Source: Incurvaria masculella (taxonomy: Eukaryota > Arthropoda > Insecta > Lepidoptera > Incurvariidae). From it: 64,000 bases of DNA. The translations under genes and the position numbers were made by a program. Below the pieces are notes generated by a model, which saw only the letters and a program-made list of their open reading frames with translations, was not told the origin of the DNA and searched no databases. Location: NCBI GenBank assembly GCA_946894095.1, contig OX335644.1:25153595-25217594 (forward strand). The letters run 5' to 3'. Positions within the stretch are counted from its first letter, which is position 1. Each line of letters begins with the position of its first letter. Below, in pieces: positions 45,880-56,705 of the stretch.

Positions 45880-46425
45880 CTCCATGGTCTGTTTTGTCAA
45901 AGAAGTGCTGGTCGTATATCCCGTCATTGCAGCATTAATAACATCATAAAACGCTCCATAGCGTCTGTTAACATACCGTGCATTATTGAGCCACCCGGCA
46001 TAAGCCGTAATGACGGGAAGAGACCGGATGGAATGACCTTGGTACCATGGAGTCGAGGCAGACCTTTGGTATGGGATGCGACGTGCGTCGATACCTTGGC
46101 ACCGTCCCATGTGCACGACACATCTCGAGTGGCCGGAGCGGCTGCGACAAAGGCAGCCATTCTTAAAGTGTCTAAGTACACATCGCTGCTTGACCGTTTT
46201 GAATTTCAGCCTTTCGCCGTCGAGACCTTTGGACCTTGGTCACCGGACGCTAAGGTTTTTGCAGATGACATCGGAAAACTCCTAGTGGAGAAGTCTGGCG
46301 ATTGTCGTGCAAAAGCCTTTTTTGTCCGAAGAATCGCTCTCGAAATTCAAAGAGGCAACGCGGCGAGTGTTCTAGGCACTTTGGGGCAAACATCGGCTGT
46401 CTTCAATGAAATATTTTACCTTTAA
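45880..46425 (+). pseudogene. Restriction-like endonuclease C-terminus of an R2-type non-LTR element
   Basis: The open frame 45844-46425 has 193 codons. From residue 14 on it resembles a retroelement C-terminal module. HGLFC could be the second half of a zinc knuckle, followed by SAGRISRHCSINNIIKR. PDG (61-63) and LVWDATCVDT (75-84) could be the PD and D of a PD-(D/E)XK nuclease core. RIALEIQRGNAASVLG is near the end. Arrangement of zinc knuckle, RH segment, then PD...D matches R2/NeSL-type endonucleases, but the family assignment is inference. The reverse transcriptase is missing, so it is 5'-truncated. The frame is intact to its natural stop. Confidence 0.5.
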
Positions 46426-47285
46426 CCCAACATATTTCATTGGATCGCTCTCCGATCCACATTTTTCTTTAGTTTTAGTTTTAATTAATTTCGGATTAAA
46501 AACAACGAACGCCGAAAAAAAAATATTTTATTACCATTGGTTGTTTCATATTTCTGGATCATATCTAATGATCCTGCGCTTACCATGCATCCTCTGATCC
46601 GGAGACCTCTGTTCCACCTGGTCCTCATAGATTCGAGAAACACCTGCGCGGGACATAAGAGGGAACAGACAGCTTGACAAAACTAGATCAGCTTTCCTAC
46701 TAATTATTAATTTCTAAATTTTTCAACTTAGGTTTTGAATTTTTTTTACGATTTTTAGGATTTCTATTTAAATACAGAAATAACTATTTGCTGTTATGTT
46801 TTTTTATGTATTGGTCGCTCAGGTTATAATATTTTATAATAATACTTATATTTTCTACGGGAGGCTTTATAGACCAGCATAAGTGCTGTTTCTCCATTTG
46901 CATAGATGGCTTAAATGTGCTTCATAAATTAGAAAAAAATTCGTCTGCATGCCTCTGCACAAAGTGAAAAAAAAAGTACTGTGCGGTGGATGTTAAAACA
47001 CTACCATTTTTCACTTGTGAAATCCGCGGTCTTGTGGTGTATCATAAATTAGCCTTCAAATGTAATAAACCATTGGATGGGAATATAAATTAGACGATAT
47101 TGAAAATAACACATTTTTAACTTTATGGCTCTTAAGGGCGTGTTAAGAGCCTTTTGCGTTCCGATTAATAAGGACGTAAATTAAACAACATTTAGGTTAG
47201 GTTATTTAAAAATTACCACAACGGATTTCGATAGTCGAAACATTTTAAATATGACTGATGGTGTTCACGCCAATATGGCATGGGT
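46426..47285. other. Unassigned A+T-rich sequence
   Basis: The first part may be the 3' UTR of the endonuclease fragment. Nothing else recognised. Confidence 0.35.
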
Positions 47286-47645
47286 GACCTAGGTGGGTAG
47301 TTTGCACTTCACAAGCAATCAATCCCATCCGAAGTTTTTCCTATGCCACCGGCTCTCGCCTACTAGCTGTCACGCATCGTGCACGCATGCGCCGCCCCCC
47401 GCAATCTTTTCCTTTTCCACGTGGAGACCCTCTAGGGCTCCAGGCCCGCAACCCGCCGCGCGCCTGACAACGCAGTGTCTCTTCTCGTTTGGGCGAAGTG
47501 CTGCGCCGCCTAACGCCGTCCCGGGACTCGACGCCTAGGAGCTGGTGCTGCTGGAGGTAGGTGACTGTTCCTACTCCTCTGGTGGCCCGCTGTGACGTCC
47601 CGAGGCTACCGGGCATTGCGATTCCTTCGTTTGTGAAGTGGGACC
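47286..47645. other. GC-rich island of unknown origin
   Basis: About 350 bases markedly richer in G+C than either flank, with overlapping frames on both strands (47293-47538 plus, 47341-47616 minus). None has a recognised domain. It could be the 5' UTR of a retroelement or an unrecognised exon. Confidence 0.3.
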
Positions 47646-48245
47646 TGCCTGGGCGCGTACAGATGGTCTAGAAGTAAAACTGTAAGTCTCAGGTGCTTTG
47701 TTTTCTTAAAGTAGACAAATATTATTAAAAAAGTTTGTATCTGTCTATCTGACCCGAATATGCTGAATATTAGCGTCAGATAGAAGTTGTAGGTTACAAA
47801 TATAGCCAGACCATCAATGCACCTTTCTTTTTGAAATTCCAAAAAAAGTGGTTTCATTTACGCCCTTATGGAAATTACTACAATCGAGTGTTATCACGCC
47901 CTTAAGTGGAAAACCAAAGGATCATGATTACTTAATAATCAACCATCTGTCGGTCATGTGCGTTAACTTGTTGCGTTAAACCGGTTGAATCAAAATGTAA
48001 CCATCTATTTCTTCTTGATAATCCGACTCTTCGAAAACTAGCTAATAACACGAAAATTACTTTTATTAATTAAAAATTCAAACCACGTTCGCACTTTTCG
48101 TTTACCACCAACTCACAACTTCGCCACCGGTTTTATTTCGGTCATTATGTTTTTGCTGTGTGGGTTTCAGCACGTAAAATAATCGAATTGGGCCCACTGC
48201 GTCTCTTCTCGTCCATGTCGAAAGAGGTGACTAAGTCTGATTTAA
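47646..48245. other. Unassigned sequence
   Basis: Nothing recognised. Confidence 0.3.
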
Positions 48246-48248
48246 ATT

Positions 48249-48480
48249 GTCGTAACAGAAACTAAGACTAACCAAAAGTAGTACTTTGTGACGTCAATTG
48301 GCTTTACTTTGAGATTTCGTCCATATAAAATGTTTTCGTTACATAATGTAGCCTATGTGGTTTTCCAAGGTTAAGACTAGTTATATACCAAATTTCATCA
48401 AAATTGGTTCAGCGGTTTTGGCGTGAAAACGCAACAAACAGACAAAATTACTTTCGCGTTTACAATATAAGTATGGATAA
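48249..48480 (+). mobile_element. Retroposon 3' region
   Basis: Contains ACCAAATTTCATCAAAATTG, GTTCAGCGGTTTTGGCGTG and a TAAGTATGGATAATG end, a common 3' signature of lepidopteran RTE/SINE retroposons. The first 85 bases (CGTAACAGAAACTAAG, GTAGTACTTTGTGACGTCAA) are the complement of 63910-64000. Confidence 0.55.
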
Positions 48481-48550
48481 TGTCATGTAACGCCGGCTTT
48501 TCGTCGGGGCACATTTGTAAACGAAACGTTTGGAGTACTTGCACATCCAC

Positions 48551-48954
48551 TTAAGAACGGCCCGTAAGCTATGCTCCCCACACAAACGTAGTTTACTAAT
48601 TTTTTTTATTGTTTTTATGTTTTGTTTAAAAAACTAATTTGATATTTAATATCTTATATCAGGTAACAAAAAACAAAAGCGTGCAGACACAGATTTGTCT
48701 GCACGCTTTTGTTTTTTTGAAAAATCCAAACCGAATGAAATGAAAGCAAAAAGAAAATCTTCATACGAATTTGGTTTTCTCTGTAATTTGACCCAGAATA
48801 CATTTACCGAAAAAAAAAACATGCAGACACAGATATTTGTAGCCTAATATTAGATACCAAATATTAAGTAAGTTGGAACAGTGGTTTTCAAATTATTAGT
48901 AAACTACGTTTGTATGGGAGGTGAAATTTTCTCATGCTTACGGGCCGACCTTAA
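48551..48954. mobile_element. TTAA-2 MITE, copy 2
   Basis: TTAA at 48551-48554 and 48951-48954. Termini GAACGGCCCGTAAGC and TTACGGGCCGACC. It has an extra AAGCGTGCAGACACAGATTT-type palindrome absent from copy 1. Confidence 0.85.
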
Positions 48955-49185
48955 TGTCACACGGCTAGCTCAGGTGATAGGGCGGCGTGGTGTCCTGCCG
49001 GCCCTTCCTCTTCTTGGTTTGTTGGGCGCCTCAACAAAACTATGGTTTGTCCACACTTAAGGGCACAACACTTCACTCTTCACATCGATGAAAGTCTCTC
49101 AAGAAAACGAAACTTGTCCAAAACAGCCGTAAATATCTTCAGTCTCGTAGCTAACAGGCACCCGCCAAAAGAGTGTTTTTCTCTT

Positions 49186-49478
49186 TTTAACCGACTTCAA
49201 AAAAAGAAGGAGGTTATCAATTCGACTGTATTTTTTTTTTGTTGTTTTTAGGGTTCCGTACCCGAAGGGTAAAAACTTTATTCATACCTTTTATAACTTT
49301 TTCGTGGGTGAACCGATTTTGATTATTATTTTTTTAAATGAAAGCTAGTGCTTCCCAAGCGGTCCTATTTTAATTTGGTTTAGTTCGGACAATGATATCC
49401 ATGAGAAAATCATATAAGTCTTAAATTTGTATTAAGATGTGCACGACAAATGGACGAATAATTCAATATAACGCCAAC
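49186..49478 (+). repeat. 'CCGACTTCAAAAAA' interspersed repeat
   Basis: AACCGACTTCAAAAAAAGAA and GGAGGTTATCAATTCGACTG start a repeat widely seen in insects. A short SGR 3' end (TTAGGGTTCCGTACCCGAAG) is embedded at 49249. It ends in A+T-rich sequence. Confidence 0.5.
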
Positions 49479-49578
49479 TGATTTCGGTGATTCTTTTTTT
49501 TTTGGAAAGGACGTGTAAAAATTAGTAAGTGTACTTCAGATTCAGTAAAAATAAACAAATAAAAAAAATTACAAAAAA

Positions 49579-49803
49579 TAACCGACTTCAAAGAAAAAGC
49601 GCAAAAAAGTAAAAAATAATTGCCATTTTTGTAGTTTCGATTATTGTTATTTTTTGAGTCGGTGTCAGCCAAGGTAGCCAAGGTTCTCTTGATTGGCGCA
49701 GCGCGTGCCCGGCTGACGCCGACTCAAAAAATAACAATGATCGTAACTACAAAAATGGCAATTATTTTTTAATTTTTAGCGCTTTTTCTTTGAAGTTGGT
49801 AAT
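49579..49803. repeat. Inverted repeat with about 92-bp arms
   Basis: Arms 49579-49670 and 49711-49803 share ACTTCAAAGAAAAAGCGC, ATAATTGCCATTTTTGTAGT and TTTTTTGAGTCGG with few mismatches, around a 40-base GC-rich loop. It could be a fold-back MITE. Confidence 0.75.
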
Positions 49804-50261
49804 TTTGTTTGTAAAATTTTTCGTGTTTTTTCGTCTTGAGGCCGAGAACCGTGGGTAGGTAGAATAAGAGCGAAATTTGAAATTAGTAAAATTCCTATGC
49901 AGACTCTGTACTGAATTTACATCCGTTACAATCATTTAAATTTGGAGAGTAAGAGGTGGAAAGCAGAATATATGAAGGAGAAAACAATTTCGCTATCAAA
50001 GAACCCCATTCGAAACATCTATGAGATATAACTCTATTACGGCAAGGCTGACAGCGGGCAAGCGGGCTGCGATTCGGGTCGGGATTAATCGAGATTAACG
50101 AAATAGGTGCTTGTATTTGCTCGGATCGTGATGAGAGAAACAATCTTAACCCTCTGGCCTCCATTCGGTTGATATTGACCGAAATATTGGCTTGTTTCAA
50201 AGGTAGATGGAAGTAATAATTCACAGAGATTTTGGAGCATACATAGAGGCTATATATGACT
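49804..50261. other. Unassigned sequence
   Basis: A 109-codon minus-strand frame (49895-50224) has no recognisable domain. Confidence 0.3.
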
Positions 50262-50560
50262 GTCAGTCAGTCAGCGTGTTTGCGTCCACACTGTGTAAAG
50301 TTAGGAAGCGCCTCATCAACTCTCAGCTGCTAGCGTTTCCGAAAAGCGCAGACTCTTCAAAAGGAGATCGTCTAAGGTCTTCCTTTATCTATAAAGTCGG
50401 TTAACTATGGAATGGACTCCCTGCCGAGGTATGTCCCCAAAAGTATAAGCTCGAGTCCTTCAGACATGGTGTGAAGAAGTATGGTTTTCGCCGACCTCGC
50501 GAAAATCGGAAAACCCATGGGCGTCGTCGGGCATCTCTTATGTGAGGTACTGGCATACGT
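50262..50560 (+). pseudogene. LINE C-terminal remnant
   Basis: It begins with (GTCA)n and GCGTGTTTGCGTCCA. Past a junction, the plus strand gives a WNGLPAEVCP-like peptide and HGVKKYGFRRPRENRKTHG, a Jockey-like C-terminal tail with shifts of frame. A relative is at 1834-1998. Confidence 0.5.
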
Positions 50561-50883
50561 GAGTTAATACGCCATGTGCCGCTCTCAATAGAAAGCAAAA
50601 TAATTGCTTGTAATTATAAACCTAGAAAGCTGAGCCTGGAAAGAATCTTAGAGCTCCTGTTCAATTTATGGACACCGTTTCTAAGGCCTAGGCGGGTCTA
50701 GGCTATTATAGTAATTTATGCAACGGGCACACAAACTCAGATCACAAAAGAAAGGAGACGTGGCATCTACCGCGCCTAGAACGAGGAGTACGAGGAGAGT
50801 ATCAGATTTGCTAAAACTCCAAGCCAACTTAAGGGGACGTGTGCGTCAAAGTAGATGGCGCCACAATCGTTCGTAGTATTTGA
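50561..50883. other. Unassigned sequence
   Basis: Nothing recognised. Confidence 0.3.
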
Positions 50884-51289
50884 GCAGCTCGTAGCCTAGT
50901 GGCGCGGGGACTGGCCTAGCGTACCAGAGGTCTGGGTTCAATTCCGACATGCACCACTTTCTTTCTCTTTCCGAGTTCGATAAGTGCATTTCGTCACGAA
51001 TACAAGCTGCTCCATGGCTCGGAATCCATGTTAAACTGTAGGTCCACTTTCCCTACTAGGTGGTAGGGTTAAGCTCGCCCGGGTTGGTACCATCGCATTG
51101 GATGAAAAGATGGTCGAAGCGGCAATTAAAAATTCCCAGTGTTTACCATCCAGTTCAATGTAGCCCTGCTAATAAACGGAAAGTCCTGGCATGGCACCTA
51201 ATTCCTTCGGGAATGTGGTGTATTGGGCTAATATCATTACGGTAGTTGAGTGGTATTTGCCATCCACGTCAGGTCGCATAAAAAAAAAG
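50884..51289 (+). mobile_element. SINE-A copy, tRNA-headed, best preserved
   Basis: Box A TAGCCTAGTGG and box B GGTTCAATTCC (50935-50945) are both canonical RNA polymerase III promoter boxes. The full body and A-tail (GCATAAAAAAAAAG) follow. Confidence 0.9.
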
Positions 51290-51412
51290 TTCTTATTTAT
51301 GCTGTAATTGCACAATCATACGAAGTTAGAGAGTATAATTGTAGTGGCGAGCACATTGTAAGGTTATGTATTGAATCTCATTAAACAAATACAAAAATAA
51401 GAATTGCTTGAG

Positions 51413-51727
51413 TGAATATACTTTTTCGTACTAAGCAGGTACGTCGCTTATTCCAAGGAATGTGACATTTATGTATGTATAATCGACCGTGAAGCAAGGA
51501 CACATTAATTGAAGAAAGAGCCCAGTAAAAATAACTACTTTACGAATATACTGCAAGGCTGGACCCGAACCAGCAAAACATACCATTCGCGGGTTCTCCA
51601 GTTCTTTTTACTCGGCTCTTTCTTCAATTAATGTGTCCTTGCTTCACGGTCGATTATACATACATACATGTCACATTCCTTGGAATAAGCGACGTACCTG
51701 CTTAGTACGAAAAAGTATATTTACTTA
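51413..51727. mobile_element. Leu-foldback element, palindromic copy
   Basis: Left AGTGAATATACTTTTTCGTA, CTAAGCAGGTACGTCGC is mirrored by right GCGACGTACCTGCTTAGTAC, GAAAAAGTATATTTACTT. The arms pair over about 125 bases. The centre holds a minus-strand T-arm (GGCTGGACCCGAACCAGC) and part of the tRNA-like core. Its right end overlaps the TTAA of the neighbouring MITE. Confidence 0.8.
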
Positions 51728-52263
51728 AGGTGGCCCAACCCGCTCATCTCCCCATACAAAAGGGGAAAGAAGATCACGCCCATATTTCTTTTCAGAGATC
51801 TAATTTTTTTCTCAAAATAGCTTTATTTGATCGAACTAGATGTCTGATGACCATTGGAATTGTAAAATTGTGTTTGGTTTCTAAGTTATAAGGTTCGAAA
51901 GTTCGAATTTTTCGATCGTTTTATACAATAACTTTGGAGGTGGATTACGCAATGATAAAGTAAGAACATCTTAAAAAGATTAGTCATCAGACATAGCTTA
52001 TTTAATCAAGATTTATGATCTATTTAGTTTTTGTTAGATTTTTGACTACAGAGGTCGTGGTTTACTTTTAGCTGTAAGTCTTTTAGAAATTAAAATTTTC
52101 GTAAATCTTACCAAATCATATTGTCTTTTTTGTGGACATGTTGCATCTTCCTCATCACGGAGCCTGTCTTATTCTTTGAAACAGAGAAGGTCCCAGAGCG
52201 CAACAGCACGGTTTTGTACCGTGCCCGCGAATGAGTTAGGCCCGCCGGGTTGGGCCACCTTAA
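51725..52263. mobile_element. TTAA-1 MITE (piggyBac-type)
   Basis: TTAA at 51725-51728 and 52260-52263. Ends GGTGGCCCAACCCGCTC and GCCGGGTTGGGCCACC. The target TTAA belongs to the end of the fold-back element at left. Confidence 0.9.
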
Positions 52264-52503
52264 GACAACCTAAGACTGGCTCTAGCCTCTGATGCCAAAT
52301 ACGATTTTTGTGATGACGGCAATATGTTTGATTGTTCAATCTTTGCAGTCAATGTCCGCAACGCACATGAAGCGTTAAATAAATGTATGTAGGTATAATC
52401 TTAAACACTGTGTTAGTAGGAGGCATACATTACGGGAGGAGGGACTGTAGGAGAATTCCAAATTATGGGTATACAGCCGGTGGCGAAATTGGTAAAGAAT
52501 TGC
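52264..52503 (+). mobile_element. Leu-foldback 5' half
   Basis: It shares ACTGGCTCTAGC, GATGCCAAATACGATTTT, GAATTCCAAATT and CGGTGGCGAAATTGGTA with the copy at 61331. It breaks off within the tRNA-like core. Confidence 0.7.
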
Positions 52504-52900
52504 TTAGATTAATCTGAGGATGTGTGCAAAAAGTTGCTATTGTAATTAGCAACTTTTTGCGCTATGCCTCATAATTATCTCACAAATGATAGCCTTGTTT
52601 AAGGTTCCGTAGCCTAATGGCTGTTAAGTTTCCTTAAATAAATAAAAAATACGACGACGGAATCCCGAGTAACGCCCACCCAGCACATCCCCTTCCTTTT
52701 ATCTTCTGTGCACACAACGAAGGCTATTATATACACAAGTGCTCGTTAACCATCTGAGCCACTTCTGTGTTTTAAAATAATTTTCTTTCCGATTTATGGT
52801 CAATTTGATACGTACTCTCTTGCCCTAGGACCATTTCTATTAATTACATATTTTTATCAAATGCAAAATTGTATCGGACCATCGGATGGCCAGTATAATT
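52504..52900. other. Unassigned sequence
   Basis: Includes a small hairpin (AAAAAGTTGCTATT...AGCAACTTTTTGCG) at 52528-52561. Confidence 0.35.
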
Positions 52901-53730
52901 TGATACTAGCGCAGAGCGATTACGCAAAATTTGAGGATGGTGCCGCGGTACATGTAGGTGCGCCCCCGTCATTTCTAAAGCGCGATTACGAAGCCGTTTT
53001 TCATCCACCTACATCCAGCACGGACCAATCTGTGTCGACAATAGGTCAACTTTTGAGGTACTTGACTAGACGAGCAGACGAAATAGGCGTTTACCTCCCC
53101 GCATTTGACAGTTCTTTGCCGTTTCGTAATACCGATTCGACGCGAAATGTATGGAGTTGACCTAATTGCTGCGGGTAGCGCTGCGTGCCGCACCATTTGT
53201 GAATGCATCGATTTCGTAATCGCAAAAGCTGTCATATTGCTGTAAGTACAGCAACCTACAACCGATTTTGTGATTCGTAATTGCACTGCGGGTGGCTAAG
53301 CTCAAATGGCAGTGGGCTGGTCACGTCAGCCGAAGAGACGACGACCGTTGGACTGGTGGCCGTGGACAGGAAAACGGAGCGTGGAAAGACCACCCGCCAG
53401 ACGACATCAAGTGCGTCGGCGGAAAGCAGTGGTTCCGTACCGCTGAGGGCCGGGAGGATTGGAGGAAAACGCTGACCGACTGGCTGGACCGGCAGTGCGA
53501 TTACGTAGCGCGGCATGAGGTGTAGGTGCCGCACCTACCCCAAATTGACAGCAAACTGACGGCTTTTGAGTACAAAATATGTCAGTTTTGGGGTACTAAC
53601 CGCACCTACACCTAATTTGGCGCTTCGTAATCGCAATACTGTTGCCGGTGCTTCTATTTCGCAATCGCAATAGCTGTCAGATGCAACCAACCTCCCCCGT
53701 TTCGTGCTTCGTAATCGCACTGCGGCACGG
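52901..53730. repeat. Cluster of GCGATTACG/CGTAATCGC motifs
   Basis: Exact nine-mers occur at 52916, 52982 and 53497 (GCGATTACG) and 53215, 53626 and 53710 (CGTAATCGC). Near matches lie at about 53276 and 53660. Several share longer context (TTCGTAATCGCA...CTG). One lies at the end of an RTE coding fragment. Confidence 0.6.
53281..53525 (+). pseudogene. RTE-like LINE C-terminus
   Basis: A frame from 53292 to 53525 encodes MAKLKWQWAGHVSRRDDDRW, GGKQWFRTAEGREDWRK and LTDWLDRQCDYVARHEV. The KLKWQWAGH-x-RR-x-D-x-RW signature marks the C-terminus of RTE-type retrotransposon polymerases. The reverse transcriptase core is missing. The last codons overlap the GCGATTACG motif cluster. A shorter relative is at 41676-41804. 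Confidence 0.75.
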
Positions 53731-54039
53731 CTTCGCACGGGTGGAAGTAACGTGTGTTTAGAAAGTGATTTGCTCGCGAGTAAAAATAATAAATCGCTTG
53801 ATCCGATTGCTGCCAAACTTCACAGGATCAGCCACTGGTCTAGTCTTTAAATGACCTGAAATTTAAATAAAATCGGTCATAACGCCTTCATTTAATTTCG
53901 GACGTTCACTTGCGTTCAGAAAAAAGTTAATAATCTTTTTTGTTGATTTCATTCCCAAAAAACATTTCCCAAATTGCCGATGTAACGTCCTGCATAAGTA
54001 GGAAAGGAGGGATTAGTGCTTCAAAGTTAATCCCTTTTT
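53731..54039. other. Unassigned sequence
   Basis: Nothing recognised. Confidence 0.3.
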
Positions 54040-54345
54040 AGGGTTCCGTACCCAATGGGTAAAAACGGAACCCTATTACTAAGCCTCTGCTGTCCGTCCG
54101 TCCGTCCGTCCGTCCGTCCGTCCGTCCGTCCGTCCGTCCGTCTGTCACAGGGCTGTATCTCATGAACCCTAACAGGTAGGAAGCTGAAATTTTCACAGAT
54201 TATGTATTTATTTTGCCGCTAAAACAACAAATAGGTAATATTATAAAATCATAAAAAAATAAAACAAAAAACATGTTTTTTTTTTGTAAATCCTCTACGA
54301 TGGTACGGAACACTTCGTGTGCGAGTCCGACTCGCACTTGGCCGG
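54040..54345 (-). repeat. SGR interspersed repeat, full length
   Basis: Starts AGGGTTCCGTACCCAATGGG and ends GAGTCCGACTCGCACTTGGC, CGG. The GTCC tract (54091-54140) is long. Confidence 0.85.
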
Positions 54346-54776
54346 TGTTTTGTGTTCTGTGTACAAGAAACTTTGTATACTTAGGTCGGAACACCTCCAA
54401 TTCGAAAGCTAAGACCAGGGGCTAAACAAAGATACACTGTACTCGGAACAGTTCGAATCGGTTTACAAAGGAATTAACTTTCCTGTTGTCGGCATAAGTT
54501 TAATTTAGGCTCGAGAAAAACATCTAGGAGACTTCCAAAACAGTCGACAACTTTCGCAAACCGAAAATTTTCTCGAGAATTTTGATAAGATGCTAAGTTT
54601 CGAAAGACCTGAGTGAAGTTAAGCATAAAGAATTCTTATGCTAAGCGAGCGCGATGGCAAATAAGGTCATGAAACGTATTGTCGTAAGTTTTTTTTTATA
54701 ACTGGAAATTAATTACTTAATTAATTAATTAATTTATTTAGGTACACCAACAGCTTAAAAACTAAACAATTGATCG
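54346..54776. other. Unassigned sequence
   Basis: Ends in a TTAA-rich stretch (TAATTAATTAATTAATTTA) beside the next TTAA element. Confidence 0.35.
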
Positions 54777-55152
54777 TTAAGGTCGGCCCGTAAGCATCAG
54801 AAAATTTCGCCTCCGATACAAACGTAGTTTACTAATAATTTGAAAACCATTGTTCCAACTTACTTGATATTTGGTATCTAATATTAGGCTACAAATATCT
54901 GTGTCGGTATGTCTTTGTTTTTTCGGTAAATGTATTCTGGGTCAAACCACAGAGAAAACAAAATTCGTATGAAGATTTTCTTTTTGCTTTCATTTCATTC
55001 GGTTTGGATTTTTCAAAAAAACAAAAGCGTGCAGACACAGATATTTGTTACCTGATATTAGATATTAAATATCAATTTCATTGGAATAGCGGTTTCCAAA
55101 TGATTAGTAAACTACGTTTGTATGGGGAGCATAGCTTACGGGCCGTTCTTAA
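54777..55152. mobile_element. TTAA-2 MITE, copy 3 (inverted)
   Basis: TTAA at 54777-54780 and 55149-55152. Termini GGTCGGCCCGTAAGC and GCTTACGGGCCGTTC. Opposite orientation to copies 1 and 2, with the same length as copy 1. Confidence 0.85.
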
Positions 55153-55208
55153 ATAATAAATACAGAAATTCGAGCCAATTACGGGGCTACTACTCGTCGG
55201 GCTTATCC

Positions 55209-55523
55209 TAAATTGGCGTTTACGGCAAACCGATCGATTGGCGTTTTCAAATGTATGGAGAAATTAAAGAGCGCGCGCAGTGTGCGTTAAGCAACCTAAC
55301 ATTTGCGAGTCTGAGTTTAATTTGACATCTTACTCATCGTTGCCGTAAATACGTCGACGTTGCCGTTTACGTCCACTCCGCGTTTTCATACAAATCGGAA
55401 GTCCGATTTTGACTTTGACAGCTTGAAGAAGTAAAACCACAGAATATCTTTTAAAAACTTGTATGGAGTTTGACTTTTTTACGGAAAACGCCAGTCGATC
55501 GGTTGGCCGTAAACGCCAATTTA
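55209..55523. mobile_element. DNA element with about 38-bp inverted termini
   Basis: Left AATTGGCGTTTACGGCAAAC, CGATCGATTGGCGTTTTC pairs with right GAAAACGCCAGTCGATCGGT, TGGCCGTAAACGCCAATT. TA flanks both ends. There is no transposase. A decayed relative is at 19160. Confidence 0.8.
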
Positions 55524-55922
55524 GTTGAGAACTCAGACTGACCACTCTTTAATATCTACGTTTTAAAGTGAATGATTATATCTTTCACGCTTATTCAATA
55601 TATTAAAATGTGATCTTGTATCACAAAAAAAAATTATAAATCATTTATAGTTTCCAAGCGCCGCCGGCTGAAAACCCAGTAAAAACATATTAACCAGTAG
55701 TAGGTATTTACAACCATATTTTTTTGATGAAAACAAGCTAGCGTTTAGCGGTCATACACTAGATAATAGTCTAAACTTTGATGTTGTGATTATTCTACTA
55801 GTTTTATTCTTAACTGACGCTGAGATAAAATTAAAATAACTTCAAAATATTGGAGTAGTACAAACTATAACTTTAGTGGCGAGCACATTAGGCGGTTCTG
55901 TATGTAATCTCATAAAATACAA
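55524..55922. other. Unassigned A+T-rich sequence
   Basis: Nothing recognised. Confidence 0.3.
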
Positions 55923-56158
55923 TCCGCTGTCCGTCCGTCCGTCTGTCACAGGGCTGTATCAAATGAACGGTAATAGGTAGGCAGCTGAAATTTTCACAAA
56001 GTGTGTATTTATTTTGCCACTATAGCAACAAATTGGTAAAATTAAAAAATAATGAATATGGTATATATAATATATATATAATAAGTATGGGGCCCTACAA
56101 GTGGTATAACTATGGTACGGAGCCCTTCATGTGCGAGTCCGACTCATACTTGGCAGGT
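55923..56158 (-). repeat. SGR interspersed repeat, 3' truncated
   Basis: Begins in the GTCCGTCC tract and ends GAGTCCGACTCATACTTGGC. The GGGTACGGAACCC end is missing. Confidence 0.75.
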
Positions 56159-56705
56159 TTTTCATACATAGTTTATGACAATGAATACACACCTGATTAG
56201 TGCTCTCGCCAATACAGTTAAAGTTTGTAACTACCTATTTTTGGGAGTTACAGCACAAACAGCCACGAACTACTGTGGCGCCATCTACAATTACGTAAAC
56301 GGTAAAATTTTGGCATCATCAGACTTTTGTAGACCATAGAATTGAATTATGATATATACATAATGCTCAATATGATATATGCAATGTGGTACGGGGCAAA
56401 GAGCTGAGTTGGCATTTAGTTTTAGACTATATCGTCGTGGGGTCCGTTGAATGATGAACGCTGTTTGTTGCTGTAGTCCACGACGCCGGTGAGTGTAGCC
56501 CGCAAGTAGTTTCCGCCGGCCTACAGGCTACAGAATCGCTGAAGGCCGAAAGAAACCCCTGCGGGACATACTCTGTTACTTGTTTTTCTTGTGCTGCTCT
56601 CTCTTCATCTGGGTTTTTGATTTTCCTGAGGAATACAATATAGTAATAGACATAGCATGCTTTGTCTATGAAGTGACAATGAAAATATGTCCGCAGATGT
56701 ATGTT
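56159..56705. other. Unassigned sequence
   Basis: Nothing recognised. The minus frame 56427-56789 runs into SINE sequence and is ignored. Confidence 0.3.
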
